Below, in pieces: positions 1 through 9,898 of a stretch of DNA of 27,241 nucleotides. Both the position numbers and the translations under genes were made by a program. The stretch's first letter is position 1. Each line of letters begins with the position of its first letter. The DNA is from PS1 clade bacterium (lineage in GTDB: Bacteria > Pseudomonadota > Alphaproteobacteria > RS24), in the NCBI GenBank assembly GCA_016779015.1, contig JADHOK010000005.1:1-27241 (forward strand), written 5' to 3'. The notes beneath the pieces were generated by a model, which saw only the letters and a list, made by a program, of their open reading frames with translations, was not told where the DNA came from and did no database searches.

Positions 1-572
1 CGATTTGCACCGGCGGCGAACGCTTGAAAGGCGAAGACGGGGCCAAGCTGCACCCGACGCAAAAACCCGAGGGTCTGTTGCACCGCGTATTGCTGGCCTC
101 GACACAGACTGGCGATGTGGTGCTCGACCCGTTTTTCGGCACCGGCACTACCGGTGCGGTGGCTAAGAAACTGGGGCGGCATTTTATCGGTATTGAGGCG
201 GAGGGCGATTATGCCGAAGCCGCCATGCAGCGCATTGGCCGCGTGGAAAGGCTGGCCGATGCCGAGCTTGAGCTCACGCAAAGCCCGAAAGCCCAACCGC
301 GTGTCGCCTTTGGCACGCTGGTCGAGCGCGGGCTGGTAAAGCCGGGCATGCAATTATTCGGGCCGGCGCGCAAAGTGCGGGCTAAAGTCCGCGCCGACGG
401 GTCGGTGAAACTGGGCCGCGAGAAAAACGCGCCTTCCGGTTCCATTCATAAAATGGGGGCGGCGGCGCAAGGCGCGCCAAGCTGCAATGGCTGGACGTTT
501 TGGCACTATAAAGATGGCGAGAAGCTGGTGCCGATCGACAATCTACGCCAAAAAGTGCGCGACGAAAGGTAA
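1..572 (+). CDS. ccrM: CcrM-type adenine DNA methyltransferase (GANTC), C-terminal part
   Basis: This is the 3' end of a gene that begins left of the window; the open frame runs from base 3 to the TAA at 570-572, about 189 residues. It starts in the conserved stretch ending HPTQKP and contains the SAM-binding motif DPFFGTGTTG (bases about 127-156), as in beta-class N6-adenine methyltransferases where this motif lies late in the chain. The rest matches the C-terminal DNA-contacting extension of alphaproteobacterial CcrM: PRVAFGTLVERGL, SGSIHKMGA and CNGWTFWHYK are all recognisable. CcrM methylates adenine in GANTC and sets the cell-cycle methylation state. The N-terminal DPPY catalytic motif is outside the window, so activity cannot be judged. 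It converges on the small gene at 599-949 with 26 bases between the stops. Confidence 0.93.
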   Translation, partial: ICTGGERLKGEDGAKLHPTQKPEGLLHRVLLASTQTGDVVLDPFFGTGTTGAVAKKLGRHFIGIEAEGDYAEAAMQRIGRVERLADAELELTQSPKAQPRVAFGTLVERGLVKPGMQLFGPARKVRAKVRADGSVKLGREKNAPSGSIHKMGAAAQGAPSCNGWTFWHYKDGEKLVPIDNLRQKVRDER

Positions 573-598
573 ATGAGGGTTAAGCGAGGGCTACAAAT

Positions 599-949
599 TC
601 AGTAGCCATGCGTGTCGCGCCTATCGGCCAGTTTTTGCGTGTAAAAAGCCACCTTGCGGGCGAACTCAGCATCGTTTGGATGCATTTCCAAGAGTTGCTT
701 ATATTTCAGCAGATTTATCGCATATTCATTGACCGGAATGGTGCGCAGTTCGGTCAGCAGGCGGCGCGTTTCAATGTCGATTTTTTTGTCCGCCATTGAT
801 TGCGCACTCACGCGATTATTCCCGCCATTATTTGCTGGCGGTGCAAGCGAGGCCGAGCCGAATTCGCCGCCCGGCGCGCCGCGTATCAGTGTCACCAACA
901 TATACAGCGCCAGCACCACGGCGGTCGCCAATCCAAGTCGTTGAAGCAT
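599..949 (-). CDS. small membrane-anchored protein of unknown function with TPR-like helix pair
   Basis: A 116-residue protein that I cannot assign to a named family. The start at 949 is fixed by an AAGGAG ribosome site (bases 960-955) five bases upstream. Residues 6-22 form one hydrophobic segment suited to an inner-membrane anchor or uncleaved signal. Residues 25-50 are a Gly/Ala/Pro/Asn-rich linker. Residues 58-110 are charged and helical; the stretch around IPVNEYAINLLKYKQLL, followed by HPND and then ARKVAFYTQKLA, resembles the half-TPR motif found in many small proteobacterial envelope proteins. The likely topology is an N-in anchor with a periplasmic helical domain, which is inference. 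Neighbours are ccrM (convergent) and a crotonase gene (divergent), neither of which indicates its job. A weak promoter lies upstream at 984-1012. Confidence 0.8.
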   Translation of the reverse strand: MLQRLGLATAVVLALYMLVTLIRGAPGGEFGSASLAPPANNGGNNRVSAQSMADKKIDIETRRLLTELRTIPVNEYAINLLKYKQLLEMHPNDAEFARKVAFYTQKLADRRDTHGY

Positions 950-983
950 ACTCTCTCCTTTTTGTTTTTATTGGAGTTTCAAC

Positions 984-1012
984 AGGCTAACGGGGCGCGC
1001 GCTCGGCGTCAA
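984..1012 (-). promoter_or_regulatory. possible sigma-70 promoter for the 599-949 gene
   Basis: On the minus strand TTGACG (1012-1007) is followed after 17 bases by TAGCCT (989-984). The -35 matches the consensus at five of six positions, while the -10 keeps only TA....T. Transcription would start near 977, giving a leader of about 28 bases that contains the AAGGAG site. The poor -10 keeps this tentative. Confidence 0.3.
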
Positions 1013-1069
1013 TTGTTCTGGGGCGGGCATATCTGCTAGCCTTTTGGAAATCAAATGGGGAGCAAGACC

Positions 1070-1834
1070 ATGAGCCAAGAAAAAGTCACGCGCGAGCTGC
1101 GCGGCAGCAGCAATATCATCACCATTAACCGCGCCGGGGCGCGCAATGCGGTGGACCCCGAAACCGCCACCGCGCTGGAGGCCGCTTTCACCGCCGGGGA
1201 GCAAGACGAGGCCGTCGCCGTGCATGTGTTGACCGGCAGTGACGGGCATTTTTGCGCCGGTGCCGATTTGAAAGCCGTGGCCTCGGACCAGGGTTTCAGT
1301 CGCACCGCGCCGATGGGGCCAAGCTGGTTGGAACTGACCAAGCCGTCCATCGCGGCGGTCGAAGGCCATGCCGTCGCCGGTGGCTTGGAATTGAGTGTGC
1401 TGTGCGACCTGCGTATCGCCGGTCGCTCGGCGGTGTTTGGGGTTTATTGTCGGCGTTGGGGCGTGCCGCTTATCGATGGCGGCACGGTGCGCCTGCCGCG
1501 GCTTATCGGCCAATCGCGCGCTATGGATATGATACTCACCGGCCGTCCGGTCGGGGCTGAGGAAGCGATGTCTTTCGGCCTCGCCAATCGGGTGGTCGAT
1601 GATGGCACGGCGCTCGACGCGGCGCTGGAATTGGCCGAGCAATTGGCGCAATTTCCGCAAACCTGCATGCGCAATGACCGCCTCAGCGTGTTGAAGCAAT
1701 GGGGCCTGCCGATCGAAGAGGCGCTGCAATTTGAAACCGATATCGGCGCCGCTTCTTTGCGCGCCGGTGCCGCAGCGGGGGCGGCGCGCTTCGCCGACGG
1801 CAAAGGCCGCAGCGGCGATTTCAGGGATATTTAA
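1070..1834 (+). CDS. enoyl-CoA hydratase/isomerase (crotonase) family protein
   Basis: A 254-residue crotonase-fold protein. The ATG at 1070 is preferred because GGGGAG (1057-1062) sits seven bases upstream; an in-frame ATG at 1055 would add five residues. The oxyanion-hole motif FCAGADLK (61-68) and the second signature AVEGHAVAGGLELSVLCDLRIA are clear. E107 in GGLE aligns with the first catalytic Glu of classical enoyl-CoA hydratase. The segment that normally carries the second Glu (PEI.LG) is replaced by FGVYCRRWGVPLIDGG (123-138), so that acid is absent. This matches my memory of a distinct crotonase subfamily, so hydration of enoyl-CoA should not be assumed and the substrate is unknown. 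The gene converges on mutY, and the two TAA stops overlap in the four bases 1831-1834. Confidence 0.88.
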   Translation: MSQEKVTRELRGSSNIITINRAGARNAVDPETATALEAAFTAGEQDEAVAVHVLTGSDGHFCAGADLKAVASDQGFSRTAPMGPSWLELTKPSIAAVEGHAVAGGLELSVLCDLRIAGRSAVFGVYCRRWGVPLIDGGTVRLPRLIGQSRAMDMILTGRPVGAEEAMSFGLANRVVDDGTALDAALELAEQLAQFPQTCMRNDRLSVLKQWGLPIEEALQFETDIGAASLRAGAAAGAARFADGKGRSGDFRDI

Positions 1835-2889
1835 AACAAAACCGCTTTCGCCACTTTCATCATCACGCTGGGCAGGGCGGCCGTGTCAAAGGCGCGCGGA
1901 TGCAGCCAGATATGGTCGGCGGGTTTTCGAAACCCTTTGGGCGCGGTTCGCGCCTGCACATTCAGGGTCAGGCGAAAATGGGTGAACACATGCACCACTT
2001 CGGCTTCCAACTGCGTCCAACCATTTTGTGACGCTTGGCGATTGCCCAGCAGGGTGGGCAGTGGGCTGTCATTGGCGGCGTCCCAGCCGTTTGACGGGAA
2101 ACACAACATGCCCCCCAACAGGCCCTTATCGGGGCGGCGATGCAGCAGCACTTCGCCCTTGGCGTTTTCGAGCCAGTAAATCGTGCCGGTGCGGTGTGGC
2201 TTCGGCTTTTTCGGCGCGCGTTTGGGCAGCGTCTCTGCGAGGCCTTTTTTGCGCGCCGCGCAAATGCCCTGCCACGGGCACAGCAAACAATTGGGCCGCT
2301 TCGGTGTGCATAGCGTCGCGCCCAAATCCATCATCGCTTGCGCGAAATCGCCGGGCCGGTCTTGCGGCACCAGCGCTTCATTTTTGGCTTTCACCTGAAC
2401 CTTTACCTCGGGCAGCGGTGTCTCAAGCGCATAAAGCCGCGCCAGCACGCGCTCAATATTGCCGTCCACCGGAGCCGCTTGGCGGTTAAAGGCAATCGCC
2501 GCAATCGCCGCCGCCGTATAGGGGCCGATGCCCGGCAACCCCAATAATTCGGCTTCGGTGTCAGGAAAGCGGCCGGCATGCGTGTTGGCGATAAGGCGGG
2601 CGCATTTCAGCAGATTGCGGGCGCGGCTGTAATAACCAAGCCCGGCCCAAGCGGCCATCACCGCATCGTCTTGCGCCGCCGCCAAGGCTTCGACGGTCGG
2701 AAACAGGGTGAGAAATTTTTCAAAATACGGCTTCACCGTGGTGACGGTGGTTTGCTGCAACATGATTTCCGATAGCCAGACGTGATACGGATCGGGCGCA
2801 ATGGTGCGCGGCGCGCGCCAAGGCAAGCTGCGGGCATTTTCGTCATACCAATCGAGAAGCGCGGAAACCGGGTCAACTGTGGCGGGCAT
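1831..2889 (-). CDS. mutY: A/G-specific adenine glycosylase MutY
   Basis: A 352-residue base-excision repair enzyme that removes adenine mispaired with 8-oxoguanine. In order: the six-helix domain with catalytic Glu41 in WLSEIMLQQT; the helix-hairpin-helix LPGIGPYTAAAI (about 118-129); catalytic Asp142 in PVDGN; and the 4Fe-4S cysteines C194, C201, C204 and C210 with the canonical 6-2-5 spacing. The C-terminal NUDIX-like 8-oxoG reader spans roughly 235-350, with FTH (in HVFTHFRL) at the position of the usual FSH loop. The frame stays open upstream to 2964, but the family start matches the ATG at 2889 (MPATVDPVSALLDWY). No Shine-Dalgarno precedes it; a -10-like TAGCAT lies seven bases upstream, which suggests a leaderless message. 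It is divergent from dciA with 37 bases between start codons, a neighbourhood common in alphaproteobacteria. Confidence 0.96.
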   Translation of the reverse strand: MPATVDPVSALLDWYDENARSLPWRAPRTIAPDPYHVWLSEIMLQQTTVTTVKPYFEKFLTLFPTVEALAAAQDDAVMAAWAGLGYYSRARNLLKCARLIANTHAGRFPDTEAELLGLPGIGPYTAAAIAAIAFNRQAAPVDGNIERVLARLYALETPLPEVKVQVKAKNEALVPQDRPGDFAQAMMDLGATLCTPKRPNCLLCPWQGICAARKKGLAETLPKRAPKKPKPHRTGTIYWLENAKGEVLLHRRPDKGLLGGMLCFPSNGWDAANDSPLPTLLGNRQASQNGWTQLEAEVVHVFTHFRLTLNVQARTAPKGFRKPADHIWLHPRAFDTAALPSVMMKVAKAVLF

Positions 2890-2892
2890 GTG

Positions 2893-2902
2893 TGCTATGC
2901 TA
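2893..2902. promoter_or_regulatory. overlapping bidirectional -10 elements for mutY and dciA
   Basis: The 37 bases between the two start codons contain TGCTATGCTA. Read on the plus strand it is an extended -10 (TG-C-TATGCT, 2893-2901), 25 bases before the dciA ATG. Read on the minus strand the same bases give TAGCAT (2902-2897), seven bases before the mutY ATG. No good -35 is visible for either direction. This is inferred from sequence symmetry only. Confidence 0.4.
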
Positions 2903-2926
2903 ACGCAAAAGCACGAAGGAGCAAGC

Positions 2927-3448
2927 ATGACTGCCGATAACTGGCGCGACATTCCGCAGACCAAACCGGCGCGTGGCTTTCAGGGGCGCACGGTCGGCAA
3001 TGTGTTGGGGCGCATTATCGCGCCGACGCTGAAAAAGCGGGGCTTTCGGCAGATCGATATTTTGGCGCATTGGCCGATGATTGTCGGCCCGCAGCTCGCT
3101 GCTTTGTCGTGTCCTGAACGGATTTCGCGCAGTGGGCGATTGTCGCCCGATGGCGGTGCAGTACTGACGGTGAAAGTCGAAGGGGCGATGGCGCTGGAAG
3201 TGCAACATATGGCGCCGCTTATCCTCGAACGCATCAACCAGCATTATGGCAGCGGCGCGATTACCCGGCTCAATATTGTGCAGGGGCCGCTGCCGCTGGA
3301 TTATTTACAGGCGCAAAAAGCGCGGCAAACGCCGCTTTCCGATGATGAATTGGCCGAGGCTGAGGCGGCGCTTGACGGCTTTGAAAGCAGCCGCTTGAAG
3401 CATGCGCTGGCGCGTCTCGGCGCTCGGGTGCGGCGCAAAAGCCGTTAA
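2927..3448 (+). CDS. dciA: DUF721/DciA-family protein (replicative helicase loader/operator)
   Basis: A 173-residue protein. The start at 2927 is set by AAGGAG (2916-2921) five bases upstream; an ORF opening at 2801 would run back through mutY and is rejected. Residues about 20-125 show the DUF721 pattern: a helix with LKKRGF, the HWPMIVGPQLAALSCPERI block, a beta strand AVLTVKVEG, then LEVQHMAPLILERINQHYG. DUF721 proteins were renamed DciA because members load or operate DnaB helicase in bacteria that lack DnaC or DnaI; applying that role here is inference from family. The basic C-terminus (LARLGARVRRKSR) could bind nucleic acid. It lies in the conserved mutY - DUF721 - dsbA - smc block. Its own promoter is probably the extended -10 at 2893-2901. 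Confidence 0.85.
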   Translation: MTADNWRDIPQTKPARGFQGRTVGNVLGRIIAPTLKKRGFRQIDILAHWPMIVGPQLAALSCPERISRSGRLSPDGGAVLTVKVEGAMALEVQHMAPLILERINQHYGSGAITRLNIVQGPLPLDYLQAQKARQTPLSDDELAEAEAALDGFESSRLKHALARLGARVRRKSR

Positions 3449-3471
3449 TCGGGGCGCGCTGCGCGATAGTT

Positions 3472-3488
3472 TTCCACAGGCGGTGGAA
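3472..3488 (+). other. short stem-loop after dciA
   Basis: TTCCAC (3472-3477) and GTGGAA (3483-3488) form a perfect six-pair stem with a five-base loop, 23 bases after the dciA stop. A TTTT run follows only after a gap of six bases, so it is a poor intrinsic terminator. It may mark the 3' end of the dciA message. Confidence 0.3.
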
Positions 3489-3504
3489 TCGCTGTTTTGG
3501 GAAT

Positions 3505-3561
3505 AAACCCGTCTTTTAGGGTTTTGTGCGATATAATCTGAGCATCACTTCGATTCGGGAG
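3505..3561 (+). promoter_or_regulatory. dsbA-smc promoter region with TATAAT, inverted repeat and GANTC site
   Basis: A perfect TATAAT lies at 3532-3537. No matching -35 is found at 16-18 bases; instead an inverted repeat AAACCC / GGGTTT (3505-3510 and 3519-3524, eight-base spacer) covers the -35 zone. A GATTC (3552-3556), a CcrM target, lies just after the predicted start site near 3544 and directly before the GGGAG ribosome site (3557-3561). A second GANTC (GAATC, 3486-3490) lies upstream. The -10 is seen directly; control by a repressor, activator or methylation is inference. Confidence 0.45.
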
Positions 3562-3568
3562 TATCCGC

Positions 3569-4303
3569 GTGTCCAAACAAAATCAAATCATAATCGCTAT
3601 CGCCGTTATTGCGGTGGCGGGGCTCGCCTTCCTCTTTGCCGCGGGCCAAAACGATGTCGCGCCGAGCGTTTCGGCAAGCTCTTCGCCCGCGACCCAAACT
3701 GACACTGAGGCAGAAGCTGAAGCTGTGCCGATTGACACATCCGGTCTCGGCCCGTTGGAAGCACCAAGCCCGCTGGGCGAAGTGGTGTTGGGCAATGCAG
3801 ACGCGCCGGTGACGATTGTTGAATACTCATCGCTCACCTGTCCGCATTGTGGCGCGTTCCATCGCGAAACGCTGCCCGATTTGACCGAGAAATATATGGA
3901 TAAAGGGCTGGTCAAAATCTATTTCCGTCCGTTCCCGTTCGACCCTTATGCGACGGCGGGGGCGATGCTGGCCTATTGTGTGCCGCCGCGGGCGCAAGTC
4001 TCTTTCCTCGATATTTTGTTCAAACGCCAAAGCCAATGGATACAGGCTGAGAAACCTATGGATGCGCTGCAAGCCATGGCCAAACAGGCCGGCCTCTCGG
4101 AAACCGATTTCGTTGTCTGTCTGAAAGACCAAAAACGCCTAGACGGCATTCGCGATATCCAGAGCCGTGCGGCGGAAGAGCTGGGCGTGCGCTCGACGCC
4201 GACATTTTTTATCAATGGCGAAAAAATAGAAGGCAACCAGCCGCTGGCGGCCTTTGAAAAGATATTGAAGCCGCTTCTCGCGGGCGTTGAGGGAGCGCAG
4301 TAA
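3569..4303 (+). CDS. dsbA: DsbA-like thioredoxin-fold thiol:disulfide oxidoreductase
   Basis: A 244-residue envelope thiol oxidoreductase starting at GTG 3569, seven bases after GGGAG. Residues 7-26 form an uncleaved-looking membrane anchor or signal; 30-55 are a Ser/Thr/Glu-rich tether. The thioredoxin fold begins near residue 68 and carries the active site C91-P-H-C94 in SSLTCPHCGAF. The cis-proline loop is T210-P211 in RSTPTFFING, and a helical insertion typical of DsbA or DsbG-like proteins lies between. CPHC is the classic oxidising DsbA active site. The TAA stop (4301-4303) directly abuts the smc ATG, so the two are very probably cotranscribed. No dsbB partner is in the window. The product could equally be called a DsbA/BdbD-type oxidoreductase. 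Confidence 0.92.
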   Translation: MSKQNQIIIAIAVIAVAGLAFLFAAGQNDVAPSVSASSSPATQTDTEAEAEAVPIDTSGLGPLEAPSPLGEVVLGNADAPVTIVEYSSLTCPHCGAFHRETLPDLTEKYMDKGLVKIYFRPFPFDPYATAGAMLAYCVPPRAQVSFLDILFKRQSQWIQAEKPMDALQAMAKQAGLSETDFVVCLKDQKRLDGIRDIQSRAAEELGVRSTPTFFINGEKIEGNQPLAAFEKILKPLLAGVEGAQ

Positions 4304-7813
<3,510 letters not shown>

Positions 7814-7828
7814 ATGTTGGCGGCTTGC

Positions 7829-7857
7829 TTGACATTCGCTGCGCTTAAAAGTAGTGT
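7829..7857 (+). promoter_or_regulatory. promoter of the atp F0 operon
   Basis: TTGACA (7829-7834), preceded by GC as is common for alphaproteobacterial -35 elements, is followed after exactly 17 bases by TAGTGT (7852-7857). It lies in the 136-base gap between smc and atpI, and transcription would begin near 7864 with a leader of about 86 bases. The -35 is perfect and the -10 matches at four of six positions. Confidence 0.55.
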
Positions 7858-7949
7858 GCGCCTCATCTGGCTGGCAGAAAAGCTGGGTTTTTGGCGGGTT
7901 GAGAAGCAGTTTTAAATGTTCCCCATGACCGTTTGAAGGAGACAACACG

Positions 7950-8300
7950 ATGACGCCATCTCGAAACAAGCGTGATCGATTGGAGGCTCTGGAAAAGAAA
8001 CTCTCTGCCTCCCGGCAGCGGCATCAGCCCGAGAATACGGGCCGCGCCCACGCCAACACTTTGGGTCTTGCTTGGCGCATGACCATTGAGATGTTGGCTG
8101 GTATCGGCGTCGGCGGTTTCATCGGCTGGTGGATGGACAAAGCGCTTGGCACGGAGCCCATTTTTCTGCTGTTGATGCTGGTGCTTGGTATGGGTGCCGG
8201 TTTGATGAATTCAGTCCGCACGGTCGCTGAGATGCGCCGCAAGCAGGACAGACTGGAAGCGGCCCGGAAATCTTCCGACGCTGCACAAGACGAGGAGTAA
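7950..8300 (+). CDS. atpI: F0F1 ATP synthase assembly/accessory protein AtpI
   Basis: A 116-residue protein heading the F0 operon. AAGGAG (7936-7941) lies eight bases before the ATG. Residues 1-35 are charged and polar; two membrane helices follow (about 47-65 and 70-90) separated by a short loop containing DKALGTEP; the tail is basic then acidic (DAAQDEE). The GIGVGGFIGWWMDKALGT stretch is the AtpI/AtpZ signature. The family is thought to help c-ring assembly or carry Mg2+/Ca2+; it is not a stoichiometric subunit of the enzyme. The first position in the operon, two bases from atpB, is the usual alphaproteobacterial arrangement. The next start, a GTG, follows only three bases after this stop. 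Confidence 0.9.
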   Translation: MTPSRNKRDRLEALEKKLSASRQRHQPENTGRAHANTLGLAWRMTIEMLAGIGVGGFIGWWMDKALGTEPIFLLLMLVLGMGAGLMNSVRTVAEMRRKQDRLEAARKSSDAAQDEE

Positions 8301-8303
8301 GGC

Positions 8304-9071
8304 GTGGCTGGCAAAACTGAAGGTGGCGGAATGGACCCGATGCACCAGTTTGAGGTGCAGCCGATAATCGAGCTTCCCGCTCTGGCTGGTATTGATACGT
8401 CTTTCACCAATTCTTCTTTATGGATGGTTCTCGCCGTTGGCCTGTCGGGCATGTTTATGCTGATGGCCTCCAGCCGCACCGCGCTGGTGCCGGGGCGTCT
8501 GCAGTTGATGGGCGAAATGGCCTATGGCTTTGTCGCCAATATGATTAAAGAAAATGTCGGCACGGAAGGCATGCGTTTCTTCCCGTTTATTTTCTCGCTA
8601 TTTTTGTTCATCTTGTTTTGCAACATGCTCGGCATGCTGCCTTACAGCTTCACCGTAACCAGCCATTTGATTGTCACCTTTGCGCTCGCCGCCGTGGTGT
8701 TTGTCATGGTGACGGCGGTCGGTTTCATCCGCCATGGTATCGGGTTCTTGAAATTATTCGTGCCGTCAGGCATTCCGGTGGTCATGGTTCCATTGCTGGT
8801 GATTATTGAGGTGATTTCATATCTCACCCGTCCGGTCAGCCTGTCTGTGCGTTTGTTCGGCAATATGATGGCCGGACACACAATGTTGAAAATTTTCGGT
8901 GGTTTCGTGGTCGGGCTCAGCTCGGCCGGTCTGGTGCCGCTGGCCATTGCGCCCTTCGCGCTCATGGTCGCGCTCACCGGTCTGGAATTGCTGATTGCAG
9001 GTTTGCAGGCCTATGTGTTCACCATATTGACCTGTATTTACCTGAACGAAGCCATCCATATGGATCATTAG
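8304..9071 (+). CDS. atpB: F0F1 ATP synthase subunit a
   Basis: A 255-residue integral membrane stator subunit that forms the proton half-channels against the c-ring. The GTG at 8304 has GAGGAG (8292-8297) six bases upstream; an ATG at 8331 giving MDPMHQF is a plausible alternative because that sequence matches the conserved family start. Five or six hydrophobic helices are visible. The essential arginine is R183 in SLSVRLFGNMMAGH, followed by the GLELLIAGLQAYVFTIL terminal helix motif that closes the proton path. The spacing to atpI (three bases) implies translational coupling. A 50-base AT-rich spacer separates it from atpE. Confidence 0.97.
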   Translation: MAGKTEGGGMDPMHQFEVQPIIELPALAGIDTSFTNSSLWMVLAVGLSGMFMLMASSRTALVPGRLQLMGEMAYGFVANMIKENVGTEGMRFFPFIFSLFLFILFCNMLGMLPYSFTVTSHLIVTFALAAVVFVMVTAVGFIRHGIGFLKLFVPSGIPVVMVPLLVIIEVISYLTRPVSLSVRLFGNMMAGHTMLKIFGGFVVGLSSAGLVPLAIAPFALMVALTGLELLIAGLQAYVFTILTCIYLNEAIHMDH

Positions 9072-9121
9072 ATTAACCCTATTTAACTAACCGCCCGCGG
9101 GCATTTTGGAGGTTTAAAACC

Positions 9122-9349
9122 ATGGAAGCAGAAGTAGGCAAATATATTGGCGCCGGTATTGCGTGTATCGCTCTGGCTGGTGCAGGTATCGGTATCGGTA
9201 CGATTTTCGGTAATTTCTTGTCTGGCGCGTTGCGCAATCCGAGCGCCGCACAAAGCCAATTCCCGAACTTGCTGTTGGGCTTTGCCCTGGCTGAAGCGAC
9301 GGGTCTGTTTGGCCTGATTATCGCGCTCATCCTGCTGTTTGTTGTCTAA
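9122..9349 (+). CDS. atpE: F0F1 ATP synthase subunit c
   Basis: A 75-residue hairpin proteolipid that oligomerises into the rotor ring. Helix 1 contains the packing motif AGAGIGIGTIFG (about 20-30), the polar loop is R38-N39-P40, and helix 2 carries the proton-binding carboxylate E58 in FALAEATGLFGL. There is no Na+-type glutamine in helix 1 next to the carboxylate pocket, so it looks H+-coupled. GGAGG (9108-9112) lies nine bases upstream. A GC-rich palindrome GCCCGCGGGC (9093-9102) precedes the ribosome site, and a UUCG-capped hairpin follows the stop by three bases (9353-9368). This flanking could support the high c:a ratio the enzyme needs, which is inference. Confidence 0.97.
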   Translation: MEAEVGKYIGAGIACIALAGAGIGIGTIFGNFLSGALRNPSAAQSQFPNLLLGFALAEATGLFGLIIALILLFVV

Positions 9350-9352
9350 TTC

Positions 9353-9368
9353 GTGCCCTTCGGGGCGC
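9353..9368 (+). other. C(UUCG)G tetraloop hairpin between atpE and atpF'
   Basis: GTGCCC (9353-9358) pairs with GGGCGC (9363-9368), including one U-G wobble, around the loop TTCG (9359-9362) closed by C-G, the unusually stable tetraloop type. It begins three bases after the atpE stop. No T tract follows, so it is not an ordinary terminator; a role in mRNA stability or processing is inferred. Confidence 0.5.
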
Positions 9369-9407
9369 TGCAGATAACCGCTAACTTTCGGCTCAAGGAG
9401 GCAGCTC

Positions 9408-9893
9408 ATGCCACAGCTAGACCCCAGTACATTCGGCTCGCAGCTTTTCTGGTTGCTTGTATGTTTTGGTGCGCTTTATCTGGTGTTGAGTTTCATCGTC
9501 ATTCCACGCATTTCCCGCACGCTGGAAACGCGGGCTGAGACGATGGAAAGCGACCTTGCCGAGGCAGAAAAATTGCGCGGACAGGCAGAGGCGGCATTGG
9601 CGGCCTATGAAGAAGCCTTGGCCGAGGCGCGTTCGCGCGCTTTGGTTTTGGCGCAGGAAATGCGCGCCGAAGTGCAGGCTGAAACCGACCGCCAAAAGGC
9701 CGAATTGGACGCCCAATTGGCCGAACAAGCGGCCGGGGCGGATAAAATACTGGCCGCGGCGCGTGATGCCGCCATGGCCGATTTGAAAACCGCCGCCGCC
9801 GAACTGGTCGGCGATGTGATGCAAGCAATCGGCACTGATAAAGCGGCTGACGGCGATGTCGCCAAGGCGCTTGATAAAGTCGCAGCGGAGTAA
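9408..9893 (+). CDS. atpF': F0F1 ATP synthase subunit b'
   Basis: A 161-residue peripheral-stalk subunit. AAGGAGG (9395-9401) lies six bases before the ATG. One membrane helix near the N-terminus (about 12-33, FWLLVCFGALYLVLSFIVIP) is followed by a long Ala/Glu-rich coiled coil running almost to the end. The opening MPQLDPSTFGSQLFWL is the b' type common in alphaproteobacteria and cyanobacteria, where b and b' form a heterodimer instead of a b homodimer. It overlaps nothing but is only five bases from atpF, so the two stalk subunits are translated in close succession. Of the two b-like genes here, this longer-linker upstream copy is assigned b' by position and N-terminus. Confidence 0.93.
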   Translation: MPQLDPSTFGSQLFWLLVCFGALYLVLSFIVIPRISRTLETRAETMESDLAEAEKLRGQAEAALAAYEEALAEARSRALVLAQEMRAEVQAETDRQKAELDAQLAEQAAGADKILAAARDAAMADLKTAAAELVGDVMQAIGTDKAADGDVAKALDKVAAE

Positions 9894-9898
9894 GCCAA

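Noticed and set aside
589..607. GGCTAC/GTAGCC stem as a terminator between ccrM and the 599-949 gene
   Set aside because: Only six pairs, no T tract on either side, and it overlaps the stop codon of the minus-strand gene.
3470..3478. TTTTCCACA matching the DnaA box consensus TTWTNCACA next to dciA
   Set aside because: One or two such matches are expected by chance on both strands of a window this size; a single box without an AT-rich element or dnaA/dnaN-type neighbours does not indicate an origin.
9073..9087. TTAA-N6-TTAAC in the atpB/atpE spacer as a CtrA site
   Set aside because: CtrA sites have TTAA-N7-TTAA(C); the spacing is one base short and the location is inside an operon.
9093..9102. 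GCCCGCGGGC palindrome before atpE as a hairpin
   Set aside because: As RNA it can form only three pairs around a four-base loop; too weak to call a structure without further evidence.
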